A stretch of DNA of 64,000 bases from Roseiarcus sp963730555 (GCA_963730555.1 CAVSSS010000031.1:1-64000), one strand, 5' to 3'. Positions 16,634 to 26,105 are shown, numbered from the stretch's first letter. The notes: generated by a model from the sequence alone, not told the origin. Program-made: numbers and translations.

Positions 16634-17449
16634 TCATCGGGATAGCCCGCGGCTCCAGCCGTGGGCCTGTTCCGGTGTCTGCTCCTTTCGCTCCGCCGCG
16701 CGTTCGAAGGCGCGCTGCGAGAGTCCGATTTCCCGTCCCCGGCTGCGCTCGTGCGCCTGTCCCAATTGTTGCCGCTCCATGCGATGCAACTCGGCGATCC
16801 CTTTGCGTTCCTGAGCCTGGCGCAGTCTCGCCTGCTGCGCCGCCGCGAATTGCCTCTCCTTCAATGCTTCGAGCTCGCGGTGCGCGGCCATGCGCTCGCC
16901 TTCACAGCGATTGACGATGGCTTCGGCTTCACGCGCATAGTGCGCTTTTCCTTTGAAGAACGTCACGGCCCGGCCGATCAGGCTTTCGCGGTGTGCGCCA
17001 ATGGCGTCGAGCGCTTCCTTCTCCCGATTATCGATGCTCTCAATCCGGCGGCTGTGGATCGCGATGGCCGTGTCCTCGTTTTCCTTGAAGCTGTGCATCT
17101 CATCGCGTTGCAGGGAGCGGACATGGTCCGTCTGCCGGCGTTGCTCCTCCAGCTGTTGCGCTTTCTGGCGCTGCTGCCGCTCGGCGACCGCGGTTTCCGC
17201 GCGTCGCCGGATATCCGCCGCGAGCGCGCGTCTCTTGTCCTGTTCTGCGGTGCCCGTCCCGCCCTTGTTCCTCTCTTCCGCCTGCCGACCGAATTGCCGT
17301 CGCAGGCGTTCCTTTTCGACGGCGGCCTTGCCATCCTGTGCGCGCCGGTCCGCTTCTTTTTTGACGGCCTCCTGCCGGCAATCCGCGCGCTTCTTTTCCT
17401 CCTGCCGGCGGCTTTCCGCGACGCGGCGTTGTTCCGCCTTCGCAGGCAT
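16634..17449 (-). CDS. Charged coiled-coil protein, possibly the C-terminal part of a relaxase
   Basis: 271 aa, dominated by Arg, Glu, Gln and Lys in heptad-like runs (RRQEEKKRADCRQEAVKKE, ERQQRQKAQQLEEQRRQ), followed by GRAVTFFKGKAHYAREAEA and an Arg/Gln-rich tail. Such sequences are common as C-terminal tails of MobA/VirD2-type relaxases on alphaproteobacterial elements. No relaxase catalytic domain is present: the gene stops at the island boundary (about 17450), so it may be a 5'-truncated relaxase. The assignment is inferential. Confidence 0.45.
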   Translation of the reverse strand: MPAKAEQRRVAESRRQEEKKRADCRQEAVKKEADRRAQDGKAAVEKERLRRQFGRQAEERNKGGTGTAEQDKRRALAADIRRRAETAVAERQQRQKAQQLEEQRRQTDHVRSLQRDEMHSFKENEDTAIAIHSRRIESIDNREKEALDAIGAHRESLIGRAVTFFKGKAHYAREAEAIVNRCEGERMAAHRELEALKERQFAAAQQARLRQAQERKGIAELHRMERQQLGQAHERSRGREIGLSQRAFERAAERKEQTPEQAHGWSRGLSR

Positions 17450-17454
17450 TCCAG

Positions 17455-17697
17455 CAAGACGTCCCGGCTCTCGACAAGGTGCTCGACCAGATCAAGACGA
17501 TGCAGGACGGTCCAGACCGGGACGCCAAGCTCGATGAGGCTTGCAAGCTGATCGAGGATGGCGCGAACCTCCTGGCTTTGGTCAGCAAGGTCGATTATGT
17601 CGCCTATCGGTCCGACCGCGTTAAGCTGAAGCTGCCCGCGCGCTCCGGGTCGTCCAATACTTTCCAGTACGTGGCAGAATTCGAGCCGTTGCACTGA
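17455..17697 (+). pseudogene. 3' fragment of an ABC transporter substrate-binding protein
   Basis: An open frame from the island boundary encodes AFQQDVPALDKVLDQIKTMQ, then LIEDGANLLALVSKVDYVAYR and ends FQYVAEFEPLH. This matches the C-terminal end of peptide/nickel-type (family 5) substrate-binding proteins, normally around 500 aa; only about 75 remain. The island edge coincides with the break, so the 5' part was removed or displaced on insertion. Confidence 0.65.
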
Positions 17698-17758
17698 GGG
17701 GCTAAAGGACAGCGAACCAAGCCTCGGCGTTCTACGGCGGCTCCATCGGTAACCGCGA

Positions 17759-18721
17759 ATGCAACTCTTCGTCTATATTCTTTCGAAGCTCGCGAGCGCC
17801 TTCATCACGATGCTGGGCGTTTCGGCGCTTGTCTTCGTGAGCCTACAATTCATCCCGGGCGGATATGCAGATATATTGCTCGGGCCGTTCGTAACTCCAG
17901 CCGCTCGCGACGTGATCGAACGGCGCTACGGGCTGGATCAACCGCTGTTGGTCCAGTTCGCGCACTGGCTGGTCTCGGTGCTGCACGGGGATTTCGGCGT
18001 ATCCATGGTGACCCAACAGCCCGTGATCAACGAGTTCCTGCGGCGCGCGCCTGTTACGCTCGAACTAGCCTCGCTAGCCATGTCGCTGGCGCTAGTGATT
18101 GGACTGGAGCTCGGGGTTATGGCTGGCTCTTCCCCGCCTGGGCTAAGGCGTGATGGGTTCGCTCGCGTGATCGGCGCGATCGGCGCCGGCGTGCCAGATT
18201 TCGTGCTCGGCACGACGCTCATCCTCATCTTCTCGGTTTGGTCGTTGTGGCTGCGCGTTGGCGGCTACACTCCTTTCACGCAGGATCCAATCCTCAACCT
18301 TCGCACGATGCTGCTGCCTGCAATTACCCTGGCCGTATTCGGCGGCGCGTTGATCCTGCGGACCTCTCGAGACGCCGTTTTGCGCGTGATGACGGAGGGG
18401 TATATCACCGCGGCCGTGGCGCGTGGCGAACGTCCGATCGACATTGTCCGTCGGCACGTGCTGCGAAACGCCTCGATACCGGTCGTCACCGTCGTGACCA
18501 CGTATTTCGGCTTCCTGATGGGCGGAGCGGTCGTCGCGGAGGTGCTGTTTTCGATCCCCGGTGTTGGCCTCTACGCGTACAATGGGTTGCAAAATCGGGA
18601 TTATGCGATTGTCGAGACAAGCGTGCTTTTAGCGGCGCTCGTATTCGTCGCCGTGAACACGCTGGCGGATGTCCTCTACGCGATCATCGATCCGCGCGTC
18701 AGCGCAGACGCAACGCGATGA
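17759..18721 (+). CDS. ABC transporter permease, DppB/OppB type
   Basis: 320 aa inner-membrane permease with six hydrophobic segments. It has the family N-terminus (YILSKLASAFITMLGVSALVF), the periplasmic RYGLDQPLLVQFAHWL stretch, and the EAA-loop region (AAVARGERPIDIVRRHVLRN), which couples to the ATPases. ATG at 17759. The stop overlaps the next start as ATGA (18718-18721), so translation is coupled to the second permease. This is the only membrane component of the operon that is still open. Confidence 0.88.
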   Translation: MQLFVYILSKLASAFITMLGVSALVFVSLQFIPGGYADILLGPFVTPAARDVIERRYGLDQPLLVQFAHWLVSVLHGDFGVSMVTQQPVINEFLRRAPVTLELASLAMSLALVIGLELGVMAGSSPPGLRRDGFARVIGAIGAGVPDFVLGTTLILIFSVWSLWLRVGGYTPFTQDPILNLRTMLLPAITLAVFGGALILRTSRDAVLRVMTEGYITAAVARGERPIDIVRRHVLRNASIPVVTVVTTYFGFLMGGAVVAEVLFSIPGVGLYAYNGLQNRDYAIVETSVLLAALVFVAVNTLADVLYAIIDPRVSADATR

Positions 18722-19577
18722 ATACGCGCGAAAAGGTCAGCAACGCATGGGCAATGCTGTGGCGCAGGGACCGCTTGTCGGCGATCGGTCTCGTCTTGCT
18801 CGCGACGCTGGTCCTCTTGGGACTGTTCGGTCCCTACCTACCGCTGGGCGACGCGACCAAGATAGCCGCGGGCCCGCGCCTCACGCCGCCGTCATGGCGG
18901 TTTCCATTTGGCACCGATGAACTCGGACGCTCATTCCTGCCTCGGGTGATTCTCGGAATTCGTGCAACCTTTCTGCTCTCGGCGTCCGCCGTCTTAATAA
19001 CCTCGTGCATCGGAGCTGTGCTTGGCATGACAGCTGGCTATCTCCGGGGGACCACGGACCAGCTCATTGCGCGCGGCGCAGACGTCCTGTTCGCATTCCC
19101 AGCGCTGTTGATCGGATTGCTGATCGCGGCCGTGTTGGGGCCTGGCAATTTCTCGGCCATCGTCGTGATCGCGGTGGCAACGCTGCCTCTGTTCGTTCGC
19201 GTGATCCGTTCTGTCACCCTTGGCCTCGCCGGTCGCGGATTTATCGTCGCCGCGGAGGTTGCCGGCGCATCCAGTATGCGGATCATAAGGGTTCACATTC
19301 TCCCGAACGTCGCGGGTGCGCTGGTTGTGCAACTCACCTACGCGCTCTCGGTCGGGATGATCATCGAGAGCGTACTGAGCTTTCTCGGGCTTGCGTGCAG
19401 CCGCCGGGCGCGTCGCTAGGCTCCTTGCTCCGGCAAGGCAGCGCGTACCTGACGTTCGCTCCTTGGTTGCCGCTTTCCTCCGGTCTCCTCTTGTCCAGCG
19501 CGATCATGTCGGTCAATCTGGTCGGCGATGCAATCCGCGACGTGCTTGAGCCGCTGCACGGTCGTCCTCTCACGTGA
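18718..19577 (+). pseudogene. ABC transporter permease, DppC/OppC type, frameshifted
   Basis: Starts MNTREKVSNAWAMLWRRDRL, with FPFGTDELGRSFLPRVILG and the EAA region (VAAEVAGASSMRIIRVHILP), and is collinear with DppC to LSFLGLA. There a one-base loss near 19395 (CTTGCGTGCAG where CTTGGCGTGCAG is expected) shifts the frame, giving an early stop at 19419. The lost end is still readable in the neighbouring frame: QPPGASLGSLLRQG to DAIRDVLEP, stopping at 19577. Even the terminal GTGA overlap with the next gene is preserved, so the lesion looks recent. Confidence 0.85.
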
Positions 19578-20561
19578 ATGCCCTTGTCGAAGTCCGTGAT
19601 CTGACGATCGCATACGAATTCGAGCGACCGAAGCGTGTTGGCGCTGGACGGCGCTGAAGTCACAATCGAAGCGGGGGAAAGTCTCGCGATCGTCGGCGAG
19701 AGCGGTTCGGGCAAGTCGACGCTCGGAATGGCAATAGGCCGCTTGCTGCCGCCCGAAGCGCGGCGTCTGAACGGCGACCTCACCTATGAAGGACGCTCCT
19801 TATTTGGGGCTAGCGACGAAGAGGTGCGCTCGCTTCGGCGCGACCAGCTCGGGTTCATCTTCCAAAGTCCGATGACGGCGCTCGATCCAACGATGCGAAT
19901 TGGCCGCCAGGTCGCTCTCGCCGTCGGCGGACGTCCTGGGGTGCCTGATATCGCGGCGTTGCTCGAGCGCGTTGAGTTATCCGATCCAAAGCGGATCATG
20001 CGCAGTTTCCCGCATCAATTGTCCGGCGGAATGGCGCAACGCGTCGTCATCGCCATGGCCATCGCCCGGGGGCAGCGGCTCCTGATCGCCGACGAGCCTA
20101 CCGCCTCATTGGACGCCTCGATCCGTGATCGCGTGATGGCGACTCTGAGCCGTCTGCGCAGGGAGAACTCGGCGAGCCTAGCGATTCTTTCGCACGATCT
20201 ACACATGGTGGGTCGCCACGCGGACCGAATAGCCGTGATGTATGCGGGCCGTGTGGTCGAAACCGGCCCCAGCGATCATGTGCTGCGATTTCCCGCGCAC
20301 CCCTACACGCGCGCGCTAATGGCCGGTGCGGTGGACGGAGCGCGTCGGGGCGTGAGACTGGAGCCGATTCCTGGCGCGCCGCCGGTGGTCACAGCTCGCG
20401 CCGAGAATTGCGCGTTCGCGCCGCGATGCTTGGCGAGACAGTCGCTTTGCTTCGAGCGCCGACCAGAGACCCGCCGCGTGCACGATCGCGTCGTCGCGTG
20501 CCATTTCGCCGAGCAAGTTCTGGCGCAGCACCACGTTGGAATCAATGAGCCGAGCGTATGA
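19574..20561 (+). pseudogene. ABC transporter ATPase, DppD/OppD type, frameshifted near its start
   Basis: The GTG at 19574 overlaps the preceding stop and begins NALVEVRDLTIAYEFERPK. Around 19633 the frame breaks (AAGCGTGTTGG), and the protein continues in another frame from VLALDGAEV to 20561. That frame holds an intact ATPase: Walker A GESGSGKST, LSGGMAQR signature, Walker B LLIADEPTASLD, His switch LSHDL, and the C-terminal oligopeptide-transporter Cys cluster. Without the N-terminal strand the product from an internal start (19635) would lack the A-loop. Confidence 0.82.
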
Positions 20562-21301
20562 CCGCTCCCGTGGTCAGTCTGTCTGAAGTGTGGGTCACCT
20601 ATCGCGGCGGGCTTGGGCGTCCGGGTATTGACGCGGTCAAGCGCGCATCGCTCGAAATTTCAGCGGGCGAAACACTGGGCCTCGTGGGCGAGTCAGGCTG
20701 CGGCAAGAGCACGTTGGGTAAAGTATGCCTCGGCTTGGTACGGCCGTCGCGTGGCGAAATGCTGTTTTGCGGAGAGCCCTTCGGGCGCCTGCGCAGACGC
20801 CGTGGCCAGCTAGCTGTGGTGTTGCAATTTCCGGAGTGGGCGCTGAATCCAAGAATTCGCTGCGGCCGTTCAGTCGAGGAGCCGCTGGTCGTGCTCGGCG
20901 TCCATCTGGCCCGGCGCAGACGCCGCGTCGAGGCGATGCTGCAGAGCGTCGGCCTTGACGGAGGCTTGGCGGAGCGCTTTCCGGGTCAACTTTCGGGAGG
21001 TCAAAGACAGCGCCTTGCGATCGCGCGCGCCCTCATCACCGAGCCGCGCTTCATCGTGTTTGACGAAGCGGTCAGTGCGCTCGATGTCTCGGTGCAAGCC
21101 CAGGTCCTCAATCTCATCCTGGATTTGCAGACGCAGCACGGTTTTGGCGCCCTATTCATTTCCCACGATCTGGCGGCGACCCGTTATCTCTCCCGCCGCA
21201 TTGCCGTTATGCGCGAAGGTGAGATCGTCGAAATCGGTTCCCGCGATCAGTTCTACGACAGGGCGGAACATCCCCGCAGCCTGCTGGGCGCGGTGGGTTG
21301 A
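20558..21301 (+). CDS. ABC transporter ATPase, DppF/OppF type
   Basis: 247 aa, short for DppF but with all motifs: Walker A GESGCGKST, Q-loop LQFPEWALNP, signature LSGGQRQR, Walker B FIVFDEAVSALD and LFISHDL. It lacks the usual C-terminal Cys-containing extension after HPRSLLGAVG. ATGA overlap with the previous gene and TGATG overlap with the next show one polycistronic unit. Intact reading frame, but its partners are broken. Confidence 0.87.
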   Translation: MTAPVVSLSEVWVTYRGGLGRPGIDAVKRASLEISAGETLGLVGESGCGKSTLGKVCLGLVRPSRGEMLFCGEPFGRLRRRRGQLAVVLQFPEWALNPRIRCGRSVEEPLVVLGVHLARRRRRVEAMLQSVGLDGGLAERFPGQLSGGQRQRLAIARALITEPRFIVFDEAVSALDVSVQAQVLNLILDLQTQHGFGALFISHDLAATRYLSRRIAVMREGEIVEIGSRDQFYDRAEHPRSLLGAVG

Positions 21302-22114
21302 TGCGTCGAATTCGCGCCCTTGCTCGGTTTTGCGTGTGCGCCCTCGGCCTCGTCGCAGCGTCGGTCGCCGGCCGCGGACAGGACGCGGAACTCGACCGGA
21401 CCTGGCGCAACGCCATGGTCTTTGCACCCGCCGGCAATTCCGCTGGCTACGAACGGCTCGAAATCGTGGGGCTCGAGACATATCTGGCGGGGCAAAAGTC
21501 GCGTCCGACCGCGTTGATTTTTATGCGCATGGATGTGACGGACTGAGCGAGATCTCCGGGGAGACAGGCCGCTTTCTTGCTCGGGCGGGCTACGTCTTGG
21601 TGGCGCCGGACAGTTTCGCGCGCCTGACAAAGCCCGTGAGTTGCGATCCTACCAGACGCGTCGGCGGCCTTCACAGGGATGTGCTGAGGTGGCGGCAGGA
21701 TGAGTTGCGTTATGCTGACGATAGGATCGCAACGATAGCGGGGCTTCGGGACGTCCCGGTCGTGCTCATGGGCCTTCGGAAGGCGCGATCGCGGTGGCGA
21801 CAGTGACGAACGCGCCGGCCGCGGCGCGGATTGTGGAGGGGTGGACCTGTCACGCTGGTTGGCCCGAATATCAGGGCTCCGCCGCGCCCTTCGGACAACC
21901 GGTGCTCGCCTTGGTGGGTGAAAGCGATCCGTGGTTTGAGGCGCCGGTCCTGCATGGTGATTGCGGGGCTTACTTGAAAGGTCCTCGGCAGCGCTCCCTC
22001 GTGTATCGCGCGCCTGATTATCTGGCGGGTAAGCATTGGCTGTCCTCCGACCCCGCTGCACAAGTTACGATTCTCGATTTCTTGAACTCAGCGATCAACG
22101 ATAAGGGGAATTGA
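21301..22114 (+). pseudogene. Secreted dienelactone-hydrolase-like protein, two frameshifts
   Basis: Starts MRRIRALARFCVCALGLVAAS, a signal peptide, and runs to TALIFM. A shift near 21527 (the expected MHGCDG is split) moves to a frame with EISGETGRFLARAGYVLVAPDS. A second shift near 21782 (CTTCGGAAGG where CTTTCGGAAGG is expected, the nucleophile elbow GLSEGA) moves to AIAVATVTNAPAAARIVEG and ends at DFLNSAIN. Pieced together it is an alpha/beta hydrolase of about 265 aa, the right length for the family. It belongs to the transporter operon and may have acted on the transported compound. Confidence 0.75.
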
Positions 22115-22115
22115 C

Positions 22116-23394
22116 ATGTCCACCGACGAGACGACGACGCTGATCGCCGCTGTAGACGAAGGATTTGAAGCGCAGGTCGCACTGACTGCGGATCTTGTCC
22201 GATTTCCCTCGGTGCGTGGTGAGGAGCGTCTTGCCCAGGAGTTCATTGCTGCGCAGATGATGAAGCGGGGCCTGGAGGTCGATCATTTCCGCGTCGAACT
22301 TGACAAAATTCGCGCACTACCCGGCTTTTCCCCGGTTTCCGTTTCCTATGACAACGCCTTCAATGTTGTCGGAACTCGGCGGCCAACCGGTCGCCGCGGC
22401 CGGTCCCTGATTCTAAATGGGCACATCGACGTCGTCCCTGCCGGGCCGCTCGACATGTGGACTTCGCCCCCTTTCGAGCCGCGCCAAACCGATGGCTGGC
22501 TATTCGGTCGCGGCGCGGGGGACATGAAGTCGGGGCTTGTGGCATGTCTGGCGGCCCTCGATGCGATCGAGCGCGCAGGCTTTAGGCCGGCGGCCGATAT
22601 CACCGTCCAGAGCGTGATCGAGGAAGAATGCACCGGCAACGGCGCGCTGGCGTGCCTTGAGCGCGGCTATCGCGCAGATGCGGTTCTCATTCCCGAACCC
22701 CAGCATGAGCGGCTATTGAGTGCGCAGGTCGGCGTCATCTGGTTCGAAGTAATGATTTGCGGTATTCCCGTCCACGTCGCCAACGCAGGCCAGGGCGTCA
22801 ACGCGATCGAGTTCTGCGTACAAGGTTATCGCAGCCCTCCATGAACTCGAAAAGAACTGGAATGCGCGTAAATCGCATTATCCCTCGCATGCCGACCTTC
22901 CTCATCCGATCAATCTGAACGTCGGCCGCATCGCCGGAGGCGACTGGGCCTCGAGCGTCCCGGCCTGGTGCGCGGTCGACGTACGGGTGGCTATTTATCC
23001 TAATCAGCGCATCGAGGACGCCGAGAAAGAAATAGAGGATACGATCCGCGAGGCGTCTCGGCGAGACGCGTTTTTGCAGAACAACCCGCCGATCGTCACT
23101 TACAACGGGTTCGAAGCTGAGGGCTACGTGCTAAAGGATGCTGAGGAGGCGGTCGCGGTCCTATCGAAGGCGCATGAGGTGGTTTTTGGCGCCGCGTTGG
23201 AGCAGGCCGCCTCGACCGCGACGACGGATGCGCGCATCTTCGGCCTCTACGGCGATATGCCTGCGCTGGTCTATGGGCCGCGCACGGAGTTCATCCACGG
23301 CTTCGACGAGCGCGTCGACCTCGCCTCGCTGCGAAAAGTCACTAAGGCGATAACGCTTTTCATCGCTGATTGGTGTGGCATCAGCAGTCAGTAG
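22116..23394 (+). pseudogene. M20 family peptidase/deacylase (ArgE/DapE type), frameshifted
   Basis: The first frame (22116-22844) has the zinc sites LILNGHIDVVPAGP and GAGDMKSGLVACLAALDAI, the catalytic IEEECTGNG and the start of the lid domain. Near 22812 the frame breaks (GAGTTCTGCG). The second frame continues AYKVIAALHELEKNW, HPINLNVGRIAGGDW, PNQRIEDAEKEI and ends at 23394 with GPRTEFIHGFDERV carrying the last metal His. A single-base change would restore a protein of about 425 aa. Last gene of the ABC operon; such peptidases process imported peptides or N-acyl amino acids. Confidence 0.85.
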
Positions 23395-23449
23395 CGCGTT
23401 GTCACGGCGCTCAAGGCTTGAGGTGCCCTCTGCAGCTCCAGTAGTCCAG

Positions 23450-23800
23450 CGGATAAAGAAACTCAGGTACACCGGCCATCGTTTCCACCTGAGATCATTC
23501 AGCAAGCAAATGGCTCTACGTCCGATTGACGCTCAGCCTGTGTGACAACCAGGATTTGTTGGCGGAGCGCGGAGTGGCGGTGTGTTACGAGATCGTTCGG
23601 CGTTGGGCGAACCATTTTGGATCGATGATCGCGGCCGACCTGCGGAGGCGTCGCGTGAAGCCCATACGACGTGGCATCTCGACCAGTTTATCTGAAAATT
23701 GACGGCCGTGTGGCCTATTTGGCGGGCCGTGGACGCCGAGGGCGAGGCATTATCTGGCTGTTGACCTGCGGGCGTGCGCCCGGCGCAATGAGCAGGAGCA
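23450..23800 (+). mobile_element. Decayed IS6-family transposase relic
   Basis: Reading across frames gives PSFPPEII, then WLYVRLTLSLCDNQDLLAERG, YEIVRRWANHFG, and VYLKIDGRVAYL, in the order of IS6/IS26-type transposases (FxPEII, LLAERG, RRW, WHxDExYxKIxG). At least three frameshifts separate the blocks and no inverted repeats were found. Non-functional. Confidence 0.7.
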
Positions 23801-23937
23801 GGAAGACGCACGCGCATCTCTCAGGCCGGTTCCTCCGCCGATCCCGGAAGCTCGAAGCCGTCACTAAGGCAAGCATACTCTTGTCCGCTCTCCGGTATAA
23901 GAGCATCGCAGAATCGTCGCGAGGATCCCGAAAGATG

Positions 23938-24578
23938 TTAGGTCCGAGCGCCACCAAATGTTCTCAACGCGGCGCGCACGTCAGCCCACCTAGGCTCAGG
24001 CGCCTCCCCCTTGAAGAGTCCTGTCGTGGCCAATGCTGTTTCGAACTCGATCTGCCGTTCCGGAACGGGCTGATCACGCGGCAGAAAACGCGACTTGAAA
24101 TAGACCGGAGTTGTCTCCGGTTCATGGCGGTCAGCTAACACCTTCAGGCGACCGAGATCGACCTTGACGCGTTCGGTGATGAAGGGAATCGGTTTCTCCA
24201 GGTCATCGCACGTAAGCATGGCGACGCGAGGAACCTCCAGGTCAATGTCGACGAGATCGCAACCGGCGACTCCTCCTTGTAACACCTCGGCACAGCCGAC
24301 GAGCACCCGCAAGCGGGTAGGCAGCCGGGGTAGGGTCGACGATAGGAAGCGGAACTTGGTAGCGTCCCTCATCCCGCCGAGACCAGCGACAATCGCGGGC
24401 TTCCGCGTCAGCGCGAATCGCTGCTCGGTCGCCGGCCGAGAACAGCAGCCGGCGCGCTTCCATCAAAGCGTTCGCCTGACTAGCGAAAAACGCCTTGATG
24501 TCGACTTGGATCGAACGAGGCAGGCTTCGATATTTCGGGGAGCCCGGGAATTGCTGAAGAGCCATGTGGACGAGAAGG
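23938..24578 (-). pseudogene. C-terminal fragment resembling DNA-phosphorothioation-associated methyltransferases
   Basis: Two minus-strand frames form one protein. The first, next to the IS5 element, reads LPRSIQVDIKAFFASQANAL and RRLLFSAGD. The second (to 23938) reads QRFALTRKPAIVAGLGG, LRVLVGCAEVLQGGVAG, CDDLEKPIPFITERVKVDL and PVYFKSRFLPRD. The spacing of GCA...G, DDxE.P.P and KSRFL recalls the proteins named DNA phosphorothioation-associated putative methyltransferase. That match is from memory and moderate. A frameshift lies near 24420, and the 5' end is cut by the IS element. No other dnd gene is nearby. Confidence 0.35.
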
Positions 24579-25038
24579 AGGCCGTGTGGACGAATTTGAT
24601 CAAGCAAAGGCCGGCGGCGAAGCTGACGATTGATCTGAAGTTTCGTTCGGTCTTTTCGCAGCGGAGCGCGACGCGCTTGAAGCGCTTGAGCCGTCCGATG
24701 CCCTGCTCGATGCGTGCGCGGGCTTTGTAGAGGGTGCGGGCGAAGAAGGCTGGCTTGTTCTTTTCGTTGGCCTTGTGCGGGATGACCAGAGCGATGCCAC
24801 GCGCTCTTGCGGCGTCCCGATTGGCCTTGCTGGCGTAGCCTTTGTCGCAGATGACGGCGCGCGGCTGAATGTCGGGCCCGATATCGAGCAGGGTTTCGAA
24901 GTGACGCCCGTCGAAGGCTTCGCCGCCGGTCAGGTCGAAGGCGATGATATCCCCGGAGGCGTCCGATTTTGCGTGGATTTTCGTGGTGAAGCCGCCACGC
25001 GAGCGCCCGAGCGCTTGCCCTTCTTGCCCCCCTTTGCT
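24463..25038 (-). CDS. IS5-family transposase, second ORF (orfB)
   Basis: The meaningful part follows the slippage site: WSKGGQEGQALGRSRGGFTT, ILxD/KGY region PRAVICDKGYASKANRD with the second Asp, and RARIEQGIGRLKRFKR with the catalytic Glu, ending near KFVHTA. It has no start of its own, so it is made only as an orfA-orfB fusion. The frame then reads through the left IR into flanking DNA and stops at 24463. Confidence 0.72.
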   Translation of the reverse strand, partial: SKGGQEGQALGRSRGGFTTKIHAKSDASGDIIAFDLTGGEAFDGRHFETLLDIGPDIQPRAVICDKGYASKANRDAARARGIALVIPHKANEKNKPAFFARTLYKARARIEQGIGRLKRFKRVALRCEKTERNFRSIVSFAAGLCLIKFVHTASFSSTWLFSNSRAPRNIEACLVRSKSTSRRFSLVRRTL

Positions 25039-25458
25039 CCAGCCGCCGATACATGAGCGCGCACGACGGTGGAGTCGAACATCTGAATAAGATGGGCCGT
25101 GGAGCTCATGGACGCGAGCGTGTCGAAGAAGGCCTCGAAGACGCCAGCCTTGCTCAAGCGATCGAAGCGCTTCCACACGCTGTTCCAATGACCGAAGCGC
25201 TCTGGCAGAGCGCGCCAGCGAACGTTCTCGACGGTGAAGAAATGAAGCGCCTCGAGGAAGCGGCGGTCGTCGGCGGCCTTCCGTCCACGCCGAGGCAGGC
25301 AGGCGCGGAACACCGCAAGCGTGTGCGCCCAATCGTCCTCATCCATCTTTGTCGACATTGACTCCGGCCTCTGATTCGGTCGGAGACCTATGAATCATGC
25401 CTGATTCACCGCGGGAATCCCAAAAGCGTCGACTGGCGAAAATTCATCCACATGGCCT
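24579..25458 (-). mobile_element. IS5-family (IS427-type) insertion sequence
   Basis: About 880 bp bounded by inverted repeats AGGCC(G/A)TGTGGA(C/T)GAATTT at 24579 (left) and ending at 25458 (right). It carries two overlapping ORFs with a G-rich slippery run. At the right edge the IR is followed by AG, so GCC-TAG would give orfB a stop from a CTAG target. The left edge lacks CTAG and orfB runs on to 24463, suggesting a rearrangement there. A second partial copy of the IR (GCCATGTGGACGAG) sits 20 bp further left at 24561. Confidence 0.75.
24930..25358 (-). CDS. IS5-family transposase, first ORF (orfA)
   Basis: 142-aa frame with the N-terminal DUF4096-type domain: MDEDDWAHTLAVFRACLPRRG, RWRALPERFGHWNSVWKRFD, and MFDSTVVRAHVSAAGAKGG with the first catalytic Asp (DST). 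Continues into orfB by a -1 shift at the run AAAGGGGGGC near 25030. Without the shift it ends in non-family sequence. Confidence 0.8.
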   Translation of the reverse strand: MSTKMDEDDWAHTLAVFRACLPRRGRKAADDRRFLEALHFFTVENVRWRALPERFGHWNSVWKRFDRLSKAGVFEAFFDTLASMSSTAHLIQMFDSTVVRAHVSAAGAKGGKKGKRSGARVAASPRKSTQNRTPPGISSPST

Positions 25459-25467
25459 AGTGAGCAA

Positions 25468-25507
25468 ACAAAAAAGCCCCGCGCGAGTTATGGGCTCGCC
25501 GCGGGGC
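25468..25507 (-). terminator. Strong intrinsic terminator
   Basis: GCCCCGCGCGAG (25476-25487) pairs with CTCGCCGCGGGGC (25495-25507), one bulge. On the minus strand the stem is followed by TTTTTTTG. It lies 40 nt past the stop of the gene at 25547. Confidence 0.85.
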
Positions 25508-25546
25508 AGACTAGACTAGCGCGCTCGGGCAGGGCGAATAACCGCG

Positions 25547-25873
25547 CTATGATATTCTCGGGTAGGCGCAGTGGCGCTCCGCAGCAACCCTCGGAAACCA
25601 CTCAGGCGATCCCGGCCCGGCGCTTGTTTTGTCGCCGGGGCCCACCACTCGAAACATAATCGAATCTTGGGCCGCGCGATAATCCGCGTTCCTAGCGAGT
25701 CGGTCATAGTCTGCTGCGATCCGAAGCATCATCGCTCTTACCTTCGAGTCTTGGGCGTCTTCGGCCAGCGTCCGTATTGCTTCGGCTCGCATGCGCCAGT
25801 GCGTTACGGTCCTGAAAAGATAGTCAGAGTGGGGGATCCTCTTGCGCCTCACGGCCCTTCTCCATTCCCCCAA
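25547..25873 (-). CDS. Small alphaproteobacterial protein of unknown function
   Basis: 108-aa frame. The middle THWRMRAEAIRTLAEDAQD followed by RAMMLRIAADYDRLARNAD is a helical-hairpin motif I recognise from many small proteins of Bradyrhizobium-like genomes, with no known function. The first Met is used; MRAEAIR is a possible later start. A strong terminator follows at 25468-25507. Confidence 0.65.
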   Translation of the reverse strand: MGEWRRAVRRKRIPHSDYLFRTVTHWRMRAEAIRTLAEDAQDSKVRAMMLRIAADYDRLARNADYRAAQDSIMFRVVGPGDKTSAGPGSPEWFPRVAAERHCAYPRIS

Positions 25874-26105
25874 AAAACGGTGTCGTGCGCAGATGGCCCC
25901 GCCACGCCATCGCCCCGTCGCAACTCACAGCACGAAAACGGGCCGATTATGCAACCGTCGTGGGGAAGATCAAGCGGCTTGTCTCGCGGATCAGACGCGG
26001 GGGCTAACGAGCGTCTTGGCTGGGGGCAGGATTAGGTGCCCTCTCTAAAGCTCACAAAGCCGCGACTTCGTTGACAAGCACGGCTGAGTAACCGAAAGGG
26101 GCGCG

